A DNA stretch of 64,000 nt from Autumnicola psychrophila. Its GTDB lineage: Bacteria; Bacteroidota; Bacteroidia; Flavobacteriales; Flavobacteriaceae. The stretch lies in contig NZ_JAVRHN010000006.1 in the NCBI RefSeq assembly GCF_031846645.1, positions 1 through 64,000 on the forward strand, in the 5' to 3' direction. This document shows positions 8,495 through 16,420 of the stretch, piece after piece (within the stretch, counting starts at the first letter, position 1; the number at the start of each line of letters is the position of its first letter). Both the position numbers and the translations under genes were made by a program. Below the pieces are notes generated by a model. That model was not told the DNA's origin. It saw only the letters and a list, made by a program, of their open reading frames with translations, and did not search any database.

Positions 8495-10035
8495 ATGAAA
8501 AGGATAAGGAAGACCAGGATTTTAAGTATGTTAATAGGATTAGCGTTTTTTAGCGTCAACGCACAGAACAGCAAAACCGCTATTGAAAAGCAGCCTAATC
8601 AAATTATTACCATACTGCACACTAATGATATCCACGGCAATTATATGCCATTTTTGACCACCACGGGAAGTGCCACCTCCCAAACAGGAGACCCCGGAGC
8701 AGATTCGTCATTTACCTTTATTAAAGAGGCTCAAATAGGAGGTTTTGCCGTATTGGCGACAGCTATAAAAGAAGTTAGAAATTTAAAGAATTCCGATAAT
8801 GTCCTTCTGCTGGATTCGGGAGATACTTTTAGTGATGATCTTCTTGGGAATTTAACTCAAGGCGAAGCAGTAATTAGAATGATGAAAGCATTAGATTATG
8901 ACTATCTCGCTCTTGGTAATCATGATTTTGACTACGGCAGAGAGCGTACAGAAGAATTAATGCAACTTGCCGGATTTCCTTTTGGTGCTGCGAATATTGA
9001 GGATGTGCGCACAGGAAAAAGCATCTTCAATAATCCATATATTTTAAAAGAAGTGGAAGGAACTAAAATTGCAATTCTTTCATTAGGATACCACAATACC
9101 AAACTTACAGGCAATCCAGAAAATATGAAAGATCTGAAATTTCGCCGCGGAAATGAGGTGTTACAAGAAATTTTGCCGGAGCTTAGGGAAAAGGCAGATA
9201 TAGTTGTACTGCTTTCGCATCAGGGAACTCCTGTCGAAAGATTGACTGCTGAAGAATTTCGTGAGATAGATCTCGTTTTAGGAGGACATAGCCACACCCT
9301 GAAAAAATAAACAACACCTACATTCTACAGGCATTTGCAAATGCCGCGGTGTTAGGAGAGATTCAGCTAAAGATCAAAGACCGCAAATTAATTGGAGTGG
9401 ATACACAACATCATTTTCTGTGGTTGAGTGATTATAAAAAGGACCCGGAAATGGAAAGCCTTATTCAAAAGCTTCGGGCTCCTCACCGTGACAGCCTGAA
9501 GGAGAAGATAGCAACAGCAACAGAGGTGATCCAAAGGCAATACAAAAGCGAAAGTCCGTTTGATAAACTGGTTGGAAATTTGCTTCGGAAGGAATATGAT
9601 GCCCAAATTTCCTTTTTGCCCGGGGTAGGATATGGAATTTCCCTGCAGGATGAGGTTATCAGGGAGGATTTGTACACTTTGATTCCACATCCTCCAAAAG
9701 TTACCACACTTAGCCTTACCGGAAAGCAGATCAAGGCAACCCTGGAGCAGACCGCATTTAACCTAAAATCTGAAGAGAAATATGAAATAGTAGGCGGACT
9801 ACTCCAAAGTAGCGGGATAAGCTATACTCTAAATTTTTCCCAACCTATAGGAAACCGAATTAGTAATGTGAAGGTGCAGGGGGAAGATCTGGAATTTCAA
9901 AAGTATTATAGCGTAGTAACGCACACCGGCATGCTGAATGGGCTTCATCGATATGATGAACTGGGGAATGGCAAAAATATAATGAAAAAGAAAATTCAAC
10001 TAAATGAATCTGTCGTCGAAAAATTTCGAGATTAG
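8495..10035 (+). pseudogene. Secreted 5'-nucleotidase-like protein, one-base frameshift
   Basis: Frame 1 (8495-9310) encodes a signal peptide (to about NAQ, residue 24), LHTNDIHGNY (41-50), LLDSGDTFSD, ALGNHDFDYG and GGHSHT, the metal motifs of the calcineurin-like 5'-nucleotidase domain. It stops at TAA 9308-9310, right after a run of six A (9302-9307). The frame starting with codon 9307 continues at once with INNTYILQAF and the C-terminal nucleotidase domain to 10035. A seventh A would restore a 513-residue protein. The break may be a real mutation, a sequencing error in the homopolymer, or a site of -1 slippage. Unlike the SoxB-like neighbour it keeps GNHD. It follows that gene after a terminator. 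Confidence 0.8.
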
Positions 10036-10159
10036 GAGTTATTTCAGGTCCTGAAAACATGGGAGAAATAATCATTCAATACGAGTAAATTTCAATTTAT
10101 TATAATTTTAAAAAACATTAATGGCACAGACTATAATTTTCAATTTTGTCTGGCCTAGT

Positions 10160-10390
10160 TTAATTATTTACCTTGGATCGTGTTTTTCGCCCATTTAAGT
10201 TGTAACCCATCAAGGGGGCCAGTAAACAAAAGTCAAAAAGACCGGCTGCCAAAGGTATGATCCCAATTAAAATTAATGTCCACTTAATATCGGCTGAAAA
10301 GAATGCGCCAACCGCAATTAATACTAAACCTACGATTATGCGTAGCGTACGTCCACCTTTATTCACCATAGACCTAACGAAATTTTTCAT
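10160..10390 (-). CDS. YgaP-type DUF2892 membrane protein
   Basis: 76 residues with two hydrophobic segments (about 17-31 and 35-56) and the DUF2892 pattern GRTLRIIVGL followed by a second helix starting at TLILIGIIPLAAG. In other bacteria this domain is fused to, or next to, a rhodanese (YgaP), so its place in a sulfur island is consistent. A short palindrome TGTAA-T-TTACA (10396-10406) lies just upstream of the start; its meaning is unclear. Confidence 0.8.
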   Translation of the reverse strand: MKNFVRSMVNKGGRTLRIIVGLVLIAVGAFFSADIKWTLILIGIIPLAAGLFDFCLLAPLMGYNLNGRKTRSKVNN

Positions 10391-10509
10391 GCATGTGTAA
10401 TTTACAAGTTGCTAAATACTCTTTAGCGAAGTAGTTCTTTTGAGCAAGCATCACCTTCATCTATTTTCGAAACCCCTGATGCCTTTCTAGGTGCCAACTG
10501 TCTAACTTG

Positions 10510-11280
10510 TCAGTTCTTTGACGATTTTTTACTTTCTACCCCCGGTATAGGCTGAGTAGGACGTGGAAATTCTCCTTTCAAAGCATCTACTCCTTCCTGA
10601 GGCTTGGCTTGAGGAATAAGATCTTTTCGCTCCTCTCGTTTCTCTCTACTGTCGATATCCATTTTTTTATCCCGTTCTTCAACTAATCCAGGTTTTGCTT
10701 CACCGTCCCGATTGAATGACCATGCCAGCATAGGATCTCCCAAAGGGATTTTTTCCCCTTCTCCCCCTGCAGTTCCTGTACTCCAAACATGCCAGGTTTT
10801 GCCATAGCTATTCATCTTACTTTCCATCAGCTCCTTATCGGCAACATCTGGTAAACCTGGGGCAACCAATTGTCCAGAAAGTATTTCATAATTATGGGGG
10901 TGCCAGTATTTTCTTTCCTCTTCTGGAAGAGTTTCGAATAACTTTTCAGATATGATATATTCAATACCTGTAAGTTTAGCGTCTTCGGTATTGCCATCAA
11001 ACAATGCACACTGGGCAAAATCCTCATTTACTTGGGTACAAAAATGATGAGCCTCCATTTGATGAAAAGGATCCTCCTTCATGGGATGAAAACCCACCAG
11101 GTAAATGTTCATAGGATCAAACGGTCCTTTTTTTTGAAGAGCCGCAGAACCTGTTTCCAGCACATCTGTTTTTGTTATTTCCTCTCTGCCGGGAACTTCT
11201 GTATCTGACTGGCGATCTTCGCCACAAGAAATGATTAATAAACCAAATACAAAGGTCAAGGTGTAGGTGAAATTCTTCAT
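10510..11280 (-). CDS. DUF1264 lipoprotein (oil-body-associated-protein-like)
   Basis: 256 residues with a lipoprotein signal (LIISC, C19). The central part (about 58-150) has the DUF1264 pattern: YLVGFHPMK, MEAHHFC, FAQCALFDG, LTGIEYIIS, YWHPHNYEI and SGQLVAPGLPD. In plants this family is the oil-body-associated proteins; bacterial members have no proven role that I can cite. Conserved H, C and aromatic residues could bind a metal or small ligand. The C-terminal 60 residues are charged and look disordered. It shares direction with the DUF2892 gene 120 nt downstream. A perfect palindrome TGTAAAT-A-ATTTACA (11330-11344) lies about 50 nt before the start. Confidence 0.75.
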   Translation of the reverse strand: MKNFTYTLTFVFGLLIISCGEDRQSDTEVPGREEITKTDVLETGSAALQKKGPFDPMNIYLVGFHPMKEDPFHQMEAHHFCTQVNEDFAQCALFDGNTEDAKLTGIEYIISEKLFETLPEEERKYWHPHNYEILSGQLVAPGLPDVADKELMESKMNSYGKTWHVWSTGTAGGEGEKIPLGDPMLAWSFNRDGEAKPGLVEERDKKMDIDSREKREERKDLIPQAKPQEGVDALKGEFPRPTQPIPGVESKKSSKN

Positions 11281-11815
11281 AAGAGAAAATTTTGATTTTA
11301 ATTCTAATTTAAATACATACTACCTACAGTGTAAATAATTTACAATTAAATTGAGAATTCTTTAACTCAAGGAGAAAAATATGTTAACTGGCAAATAGGA
11401 CAAGTGCTGGTTATAACACTACATAATTTGGTTCTTTTCCATTTTTAAATTTCATTTCGGTATTTGTTCAAATAGCTTTTTAAAAACATCTTTACTGAAA
11501 ACTTGAGCAGAAAATCTTAAGGTAACTTCAATTCCAAATCATTAGATTGGAATTAATACCAACACAAAAAGTGCGAAGAACAATTTTTGGAAATTTTTTA
11601 GAGAAGATTCTTACCTCGCATAATACCGGCCTAGCAGTACTCAATTTATTATTGCCAAGTGGCTATAAAGTAGTATAAAGTTAATGTAAGCCACATCAAC
11701 TCAAAAATATCTTCTTTATTGTTTTAGTGGACATGTATTAGCTCAAAAGAATAGAAGTTAATATTACATAATATACATACTAACAAAAGCTTTTTTATTT
11801 CCTGCTTACCCAATG
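11281..11815. other. 535-bp AT-rich intergenic region
   Basis: No convincing coding frame. It holds the 15-bp palindrome TGTAAAT-A-ATTTACA (11330-11344), near the DUF1264 start, and a weak hairpin AATTCCAA / TTGGAATT (11530-11554) without a T tract. Nothing else was recognised. Confidence 0.5.
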
Positions 11816-13063
11816 CTATACATCCTTACCTTTCAGCATTTTATTCCAGTATAGATAGGGAAGGCCATATTTTTTTAACATCCACAAACGCCAATGTTCT
11901 TTTGAGCTATCTGAAATAAACAAACTTTTTAATTTGGGGTCTGGCGTAAAGTTGTTATCATAGTCGAATTCTGCCAGTACCATTTTTCCATAGTCGGTAA
12001 CTAATGGACAAGATGAGTAGCCGTTGTACGATTTGCTTCCAATTTTATCGTGCTTGATAAGCAATTCAAGATTATCTACTGCCACAGGAACTTGTTTTCT
12101 TATAGCTGCACCTGTTTTAGCAGTAGGCAATCCAGCTACGTCGCCAAGACCAAAAATGTTTGCGTATTTATTGTGCTGCATCGTATTTTTATCCACATCC
12201 AGCCAACCTGCATCGTTTACCAATGTAGACTTTCGCACAAACTCTGGTGACACACTTGGTGGTGCGGTATGTAACATATCATAATGGACTCCTGTTAAAT
12301 CACCATCCTTTTCAATTTTTATACTCTTATGATTAATTTCTTTTTCATGCTCTGCATATGAATACCAGGCAATCTTATTTGCTCCATCTACTTTCTTTAG
12401 TTGATAACCAAAACGTAAATTGATATCTTTTCTATCTACAACCTCCATTAAGGTTTTAGCTATTTCTTTTACGCCAAAGATTACCGATCCTGCGGTGGCA
12501 AAAACAATATTGGTTTTTGAACGTGTCTCGCTTTTTGCCCAATGACTCTCGGCCAAATACATTATTTTTTGTGGGGCCCCACCGCATTTAATTGGGGTTG
12601 TAGGTTGCGTAAATAATGCAGTACCTCCTTTAAAGTTTTTGATTACATCCCAGGTATGTTTAGGATCTGTGTAATTACTACATACCACTCCTTTATCAAT
12701 TGCATTCCCCAACCCTGGAACCAAACTGAAATCGTAAGCTAATCCAGGTGCAACAATGAGATAATCGTAAGTAATTTTGCCAGAACTGGCTGTACTTACG
12801 GAATTATTTTCGGGATCGAAAGCTGTAGCTTTATCCTTGATCCACTTAGCACCATCAGGCATTACTTCTGCCATAGGTTTCCCTGTTTTCTCATAGTCAT
12901 AGGTGCCAGCACCTACAAGGGTCCAGGCAGGCTGATAATAATGAGTATCAGCTGGCTCAATAATAGCAATTTTCCGAGATTTTTTGATTTTAAGAAGTTG
13001 TGCTGCGGTCATGACACCTGCGGTACCTCCTCCAATAATTAAAATTTGATAATGTGTTGCCAT
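11816..13063 (-). CDS. sqr: Sulfide:quinone oxidoreductase, type II (SQOR-like)
   Basis: 415-residue FAD flavoprotein. The N-terminal dinucleotide fold shows IIGGGTAG (9-16). Two redox cysteines lie in IKCGGAPQK (C160) and SSCPLVTDY (C352), matching the mitochondrial SQOR pattern; C128 is a third cysteine. The C-terminus (LPYLYWNKMLKG) also resembles the SQOR membrane-binding tail. It oxidises sulfide to sulfane sulfur and passes two electrons to quinone, handing the sulfur to an acceptor thiol as persulfide, the substrate of the MBL-rhodanese enzymes nearby. ATG at 13063 follows an A/T-rich leader without a purine-rich site. It is the central enzyme of the island. Confidence 0.92.
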   Translation of the reverse strand: MATHYQILIIGGGTAGVMTAAQLLKIKKSRKIAIIEPADTHYYQPAWTLVGAGTYDYEKTGKPMAEVMPDGAKWIKDKATAFDPENNSVSTASSGKITYDYLIVAPGLAYDFSLVPGLGNAIDKGVVCSNYTDPKHTWDVIKNFKGGTALFTQPTTPIKCGGAPQKIMYLAESHWAKSETRSKTNIVFATAGSVIFGVKEIAKTLMEVVDRKDINLRFGYQLKKVDGANKIAWYSYAEHEKEINHKSIKIEKDGDLTGVHYDMLHTAPPSVSPEFVRKSTLVNDAGWLDVDKNTMQHNKYANIFGLGDVAGLPTAKTGAAIRKQVPVAVDNLELLIKHDKIGSKSYNGYSSCPLVTDYGKMVLAEFDYDNNFTPDPKLKSLFISDSSKEHWRLWMLKKYGLPYLYWNKMLKGKDV

Positions 13064-13083
13064 ATATAAAATTTTGTTTTATT

Positions 13084-13127
13084 GAAAATTAAATAAAAAT
13101 TTTATTAAGCAATGTAACCAAAGTTAC
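13084..13127 (-). promoter_or_regulatory. Promoter with GTAAC palindrome before sqr
   Basis: Palindrome GTAAC-CAAA-GTTAC (13114-13127), perfect arms. The minus-strand -7 box TAATTTTC (13084-13091) matches seven of eight positions of TAnnTTTG and lies at the same 36.5-nt distance as at the other sites. Confidence 0.65.
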
Positions 13128-13421
13128 ACATAAGTAGTTTTTAAAGGAGTTTCTTAACCAATTGGTATATAGATTCATTATTTTATTACATATAGTGGCA
13201 GGCACAGTTTTTTATCAATGTGAGAATATATTAGTAATAGCAGTAAAGAGTTATGCATATAGTGCAGAAAACAATACCAGTACTACCTGAAATCCCGCCA
13301 AAAACTTACTTACCAGGCGACGTTCCTTTCGAATAGACAGCCAAAAGGCACTAATAGCAACCCGGAAATTTGGAAAGGCTAAAAGAGAGCAGGAAGGAAA
13401 CAAGTTCTTACTGCCTTTAAC
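13128..13421. other. Intergenic stretch upstream of the sqr promoter
   Basis: About 290 bp between the sqr operator and the thioredoxin stop. No coding frame, terminator or repeat was recognised on either strand. Confidence 0.4.
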
Positions 13422-14015
13422 CTAGTATTGCTCTTTAAGGAATTTCTTGAAGTCCTTGGTGTTATAATCTCCCATTCCCATATGGGTCAGTACGAGATTT
13501 CCGTTCGCATCGATCATGTAAGTGGTAGGAATGCTTTGTGAGTTATACATCTGGGGAATGGCTCCGGTGGGCCTGTAAACCTCGAAATCATAGCCTTTCT
13601 TTTCGTTATAGTCTATAGCTTTTTGAAAATCCTGGTCCAGGGACAACATGATAAAAGCGACTTTATCTTTATCCACATCCTGGTAAAGCTTGTTGATCCC
13701 GGGCATTTCGGCAACACAAGGGGGACACCAGGTTGCCCATAGGTTCATAAAGATTATTTTCCCTCTTAAATCTTCCATAGCCACTTTTTCACCTTTGGAA
13801 TTGATAAGGCTCATTGAAAAATCTGCTTTGGAATTGGTTTTATTTACAGCAAGATCTGCACTTTTGTCAAGATCGGGATCCATTAATCCTGTTGCAAGTA
13901 TTCCCCGCTGAAGGAATCCCAACACTTCTGTATGTAATTCTGTTATATATAACCCGCCGAAAATGGCAAATATGATTCCGTATTCAATTAAATTTTTTTT
14001 CGCCTTTTTTTTCAT
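13422..14015 (-). CDS. Membrane-anchored thioredoxin of the TlpA/ResA type
   Basis: 197 residues. A hydrophobic segment at about 9-26 anchors or exports the protein, followed by a thioredoxin-like domain from about residue 60. The active site is WATWCPPC with C97 and C100, and the cis-proline loop is QSIPTTYMID. Such periplasmic disulfide reductases keep cysteines of partner proteins reduced; here the DsrE-like cysteines or a persulfide relay are candidate partners, by context only. It lies 45 nt after the frameshifted HMA gene and shares its promoter. Confidence 0.8.
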   Translation of the reverse strand: MKKKAKKNLIEYGIIFAIFGGLYITELHTEVLGFLQRGILATGLMDPDLDKSADLAVNKTNSKADFSMSLINSKGEKVAMEDLRGKIIFMNLWATWCPPCVAEMPGINKLYQDVDKDKVAFIMLSLDQDFQKAIDYNEKKGYDFEVYRPTGAIPQMYNSQSIPTTYMIDANGNLVLTHMGMGDYNTKDFKKFLKEQY

Positions 14016-14060
14016 AATAAAAATTAAAAAAAAAAATTTTTGAAGACCTGTTCCGGACTC

Positions 14061-14323
14061 TTACAATTTCCCAGTCGCACAACTTGTTACAGAAATGGCT
14101 TTGGAGGCCAGGGAATTCTTAGCATCTACAGCAGGATATCCCAGCTTCCTCAATTTCTCTTTCACTTTAAATACATCTTCAGGTTCCCGGTAACTGAATG
14201 TTACTGAAGAAGACGCTTTTTCCACCTGTACATTTTGTATGTTTTCTATTTCTGAAAGCTTCGTAGGAGGGTATTCATACATCCTCCACACCTTAAATTT
14301 TGTACTGTTCTACTTGTCTTCAT
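14061..14323 (-). pseudogene. Heavy-metal-associated (HMA) domain protein, frameshifted
   Basis: The intact start is the ATG at 14323-14321, giving MKTSRTVQNLRCGGCMNTLL, with the CGGC metal- or thiol-binding motif of HMA domains. That frame ends at a TAG (14248-14246). The remaining domain (TKLSEIENIQNVQV to the C-terminal SVTSCATGKL) is in another frame down to 14061, where a GTG at 14291 would only give a truncated protein without CXXC. One missing base near 14260-14268 explains it; restored, the protein would have about 87 residues. Related HMA-domain proteins are common next to sulfur and metal genes. The extra cysteine in VTSCATGKL is notable. Confidence 0.7.
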
Positions 14324-14373
14324 TTTATTTTCTAAAATTTGAAGATCATTATTTATATTTCTTTTAATTTTAT

Positions 14374-14417
14374 CAAATATACGCTGTGGGGTTGATCCAG
14401 GCTGCAACATAAGTTAC
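14374..14417 (-). promoter_or_regulatory. Promoter and palindrome for the HMA-thioredoxin unit
   Basis: Minus-strand -7 box TATATTTG (14374-14381), full match to TAnnTTTG. The operator GCAAC-ATAA-GTTAC (14404-14417, plus strand) has one mismatch and the same 36.5-nt spacing. Confidence 0.7.
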
Positions 14418-14479
14418 ACTTGTAATAACAAAAAATGCATCCTCCGGGACACCTTTTTACTTTTAAAGTTATGTAATTC

Positions 14480-15094
14480 TTAGCTTTTCTTTTCAGCTAC
14501 AAACCTAATCACATAACCTTTGCCTTTATGGAATTTACCTTCGTTAAGTACTATTTCCCCTTCATAAAACTCCTCAAAATTGAATTCTTGAAAAGCCTCT
14601 CGTATTTCTTTTTCTGAAAACAAAATTTTCTCTTCTTTTGGTCCCCCTACCGAAGGATTCAACGTTTGATATTCAGGATGTTTTGAACCAAACCCTTCAA
14701 AAATCACTTTCCCTCCCTTCTTAAGGATGTGCTTAAAAAGATTAAAATAATCCCGGCGTATTTCGGGTGGAAAATGAGCGTAAACAAGAGCGATTACATC
14801 AAATTTTTCTTCTGCAAAAGCAAGATCAGGTGAATCTGTAGTTTGATAATTGATTATTACGCCCTCTTCTTCAGCCAGTCTCAGCGCCTTCTTCTTACCT
14901 TCTATACTTATATCAAAGGATGATACATCCCATCCGAGCTTTGCTGCAAACACGGCATTTCTGCCTTCCCCTTCCGCAGGAAAAAGAATCCTGCCGGGTT
15001 TTATTTTATTAAGTTTTACCTTCAGATATTTGTTAGGATCTTTTCCGTAGACATAATCGTCTTCTTTATATCGTTCATTCCAGAATTCTTTCAT
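14480..15094 (-). CDS. Class I SAM-dependent methyltransferase
   Basis: 204 residues starting FWNERY. Motif I is ILFPAEGEGRNA (about 36-47), followed by the acidic residue at the end of strand 2 in DVSSFDIS and motif IV in FDVIALVYAHFPP. The closest look-alikes are TehB/thiol-methyltransferase-type small Rossmann enzymes, which methylate tellurite, sulfide or thiols. In this context a thiol or sulfide substrate is plausible but not shown. It follows tauE by 35 nt in the same direction and is probably co-transcribed with it. Confidence 0.75.
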   Translation of the reverse strand: MKEFWNERYKEDDYVYGKDPNKYLKVKLNKIKPGRILFPAEGEGRNAVFAAKLGWDVSSFDISIEGKKKALRLAEEEGVIINYQTTDSPDLAFAEEKFDVIALVYAHFPPEIRRDYFNLFKHILKKGGKVIFEGFGSKHPEYQTLNPSVGGPKEEKILFSEKEIREAFQEFNFEEFYEGEIVLNEGKFHKGKGYVIRFVAEKKS

Positions 15095-15129
15095 AATATT
15101 TCTTTTTTTTCCGAAGTTAGAAAGAGCCT

Positions 15130-15927
15130 TTACAGCAACTCTTTACCAATAATGTAGATACCCATTACCAGCACAAACCAGCCAAAGCTTTTTTTAAGTT
15201 TTCCGCCATCAATGAATTTATTAAGATAGCCCCCCAGGAAGATTCCGGCAATAGACATCCCGGTAAAGATCATAAGGAATATCCAGTCAATTTCAAGATT
15301 TTCCACATCCCCTATGAAGCCTATGAGAGACTTTACCGCTATGATGAGCAGGGAAGTTGCGACTGCTTTTTTCATCGGTAATTTAGCGAGTAAAACCAGA
15401 GCCGGAATAATTAAAAATCCGCCACCTGCACCTACTATCCCGGTTAGAATACCTACTACAACACCTTCAAGGATGATCAACGGATAGTTATACTTAACTT
15501 TTACTTCCTGCAATTCTTCCTTTCCGTTACCTTTGATCATGGAGATAGAAGCCACTACCATAATGATGGCAAAAAACAACATGATCCCTATATCTTTGGT
15601 CACTTCAAAGCCCCGAAGGGTGAAAATATGGTCGGGAATTGCAGGTACAAGATATTTTCTGGTTCCATAGACGGCTATAAATGCCGGAATAGCAAAAACG
15701 GTGGCAGTACGAAGATCCACCAGTTTTTTCTTCATATTATTTATTGCCCCTACTAAAGAGGAAGCCCCTACCACAAAAAGAGAGTATGCTGTTGCTGTGA
15801 CGGGATTTATAGATAACAAATAAACCAGGACGGGTACTGTCAGAATGGATCCACCACCTCCAATAAGGCCCAGTGTTATTCCTATTACAAGCGCACCGAA
15901 GTATCCTAAAATGTCAATTAATTCCAA
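15130..15927 (-). CDS. TauE/SafE-family sulfite or sulfoacetate exporter
   Basis: 265 residues with about eight membrane segments in two homologous halves, each starting with a glycine-rich turn: LGLIGGGGS (about 19-27) and GIVGAGGGF in the second half. This is the TauE/SafE (formerly DUF81) pattern; members export sulfite, thiosulfate or organosulfonates. It would remove sulfite formed by the persulfide dioxygenase-like enzymes. It is promoter-proximal, with the methyltransferase downstream. A degraded second copy lies at about 18.4-18.8 kb. Confidence 0.85.
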   Translation of the reverse strand: MELIDILGYFGALVIGITLGLIGGGGSILTVPVLVYLLSINPVTATAYSLFVVGASSLVGAINNMKKKLVDLRTATVFAIPAFIAVYGTRKYLVPAIPDHIFTLRGFEVTKDIGIMLFFAIIMVVASISMIKGNGKEELQEVKVKYNYPLIILEGVVVGILTGIVGAGGGFLIIPALVLLAKLPMKKAVATSLLIIAVKSLIGFIGDVENLEIDWIFLMIFTGMSIAGIFLGGYLNKFIDGGKLKKSFGWFVLVMGIYIIGKELL

Positions 15928-15950
15928 AGTTCTTTCTTATTAGTTCCAAG

Positions 15951-15994
15951 CAAAAGTAACTTTGGTTTTCAGGTTAGGCAGTAACAAAAGTTAC
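15951..15994 (-). promoter_or_regulatory. Promoter with GTAAC-AAAA-GTTAC palindrome before tauE
   Basis: The -7 box TACTTTTG (minus, plus 15951-15958) matches TAnnTTTG; the palindrome at 15981-15994 has perfect arms and the same 36.5-nt spacing. The remnant of a Crp/Fnr gene ends 12 bp upstream (16007). Confidence 0.75.
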
Positions 15995-16006
15995 AGACCT
16001 ATTCTT

Positions 16007-16247
16007 TTACAAGTCCTGAACAACTATTTGATTCCGTTGTAAAAGAATTTTACCTCCTATTTCCAGCTTTTTTAATAATCTTAAAATAACAACTGGTGAA
16101 GTATTTAGATCATAAGCTATCTGCTAGTGTGTAACCTGCAGTTCCTCTAATTGGTTTATCTTCACTTTGTCCTGCAAATAACGCAGCAAACATCAATTCA
16201 TAATTGGAAAGGCATTTTTCAATGGTTTCTAGCATTTCAGTTAGTCA
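16007..16247 (-). pseudogene. Crp/Fnr-family regulator, C-terminal HTH remnant
   Basis: Read on the minus strand, this stretch encodes EMLETIEK, then after a frameshift AFPIMN-stop-CLLRYLQDKVK, QLEELQVTH-stop-QIAYDLNTSPVV, RLLKKLEIGGKILLQ and NQIVVQDL, ending at TAA 16009-16007. That is the linker and helix-turn-helix of a Crp/Fnr-family protein (consensus style THQEIA..L..SR..VSRLLKKLE). At least one frameshift and two stop codons (TGA, and TAG in place of a likely CAG) break it, and the ligand-binding half is missing. Its position next to the tauE operator suggests it was the local activator of the GTAAC-N4-GTTAC regulon. Confidence 0.75.
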
Positions 16248-16388
16248 AGATTGGTAACTTTCGAATGCAAAATACCTCCAGCTTTTATAGATGGCGGTAT
16301 AGGTTTCGAAGCGTCTAACTATGGTGAAATTTTTAAAGAAATTAATAATATTGAGTTAAGTTTTGTTAACCAGAAGAGAGTTTATTAA
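16242..16388 (+). other. Short unidentified frame, possible gene remnant
   Basis: A stop-to-stop plus-strand frame that contains FIDGGIGFEASNYGEIF and ends at TAA 16386-16388. No start codon in a sensible place and no family recognised. It replaces the region where the N-terminal half of the Crp/Fnr gene would be, so it may be the end of an unrelated gene joined by deletion. Confidence 0.3.
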
Positions 16389-16420
16389 TCAGGTCTTAAA
16401 TTAGGTGAAAATTAAAAATT

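Noticed and set aside
16128..16146. GTAAC-CTGCA-GTTCC as an operator
   Set aside because: Five-base spacer and it lies inside the remnant of the crp coding sequence.
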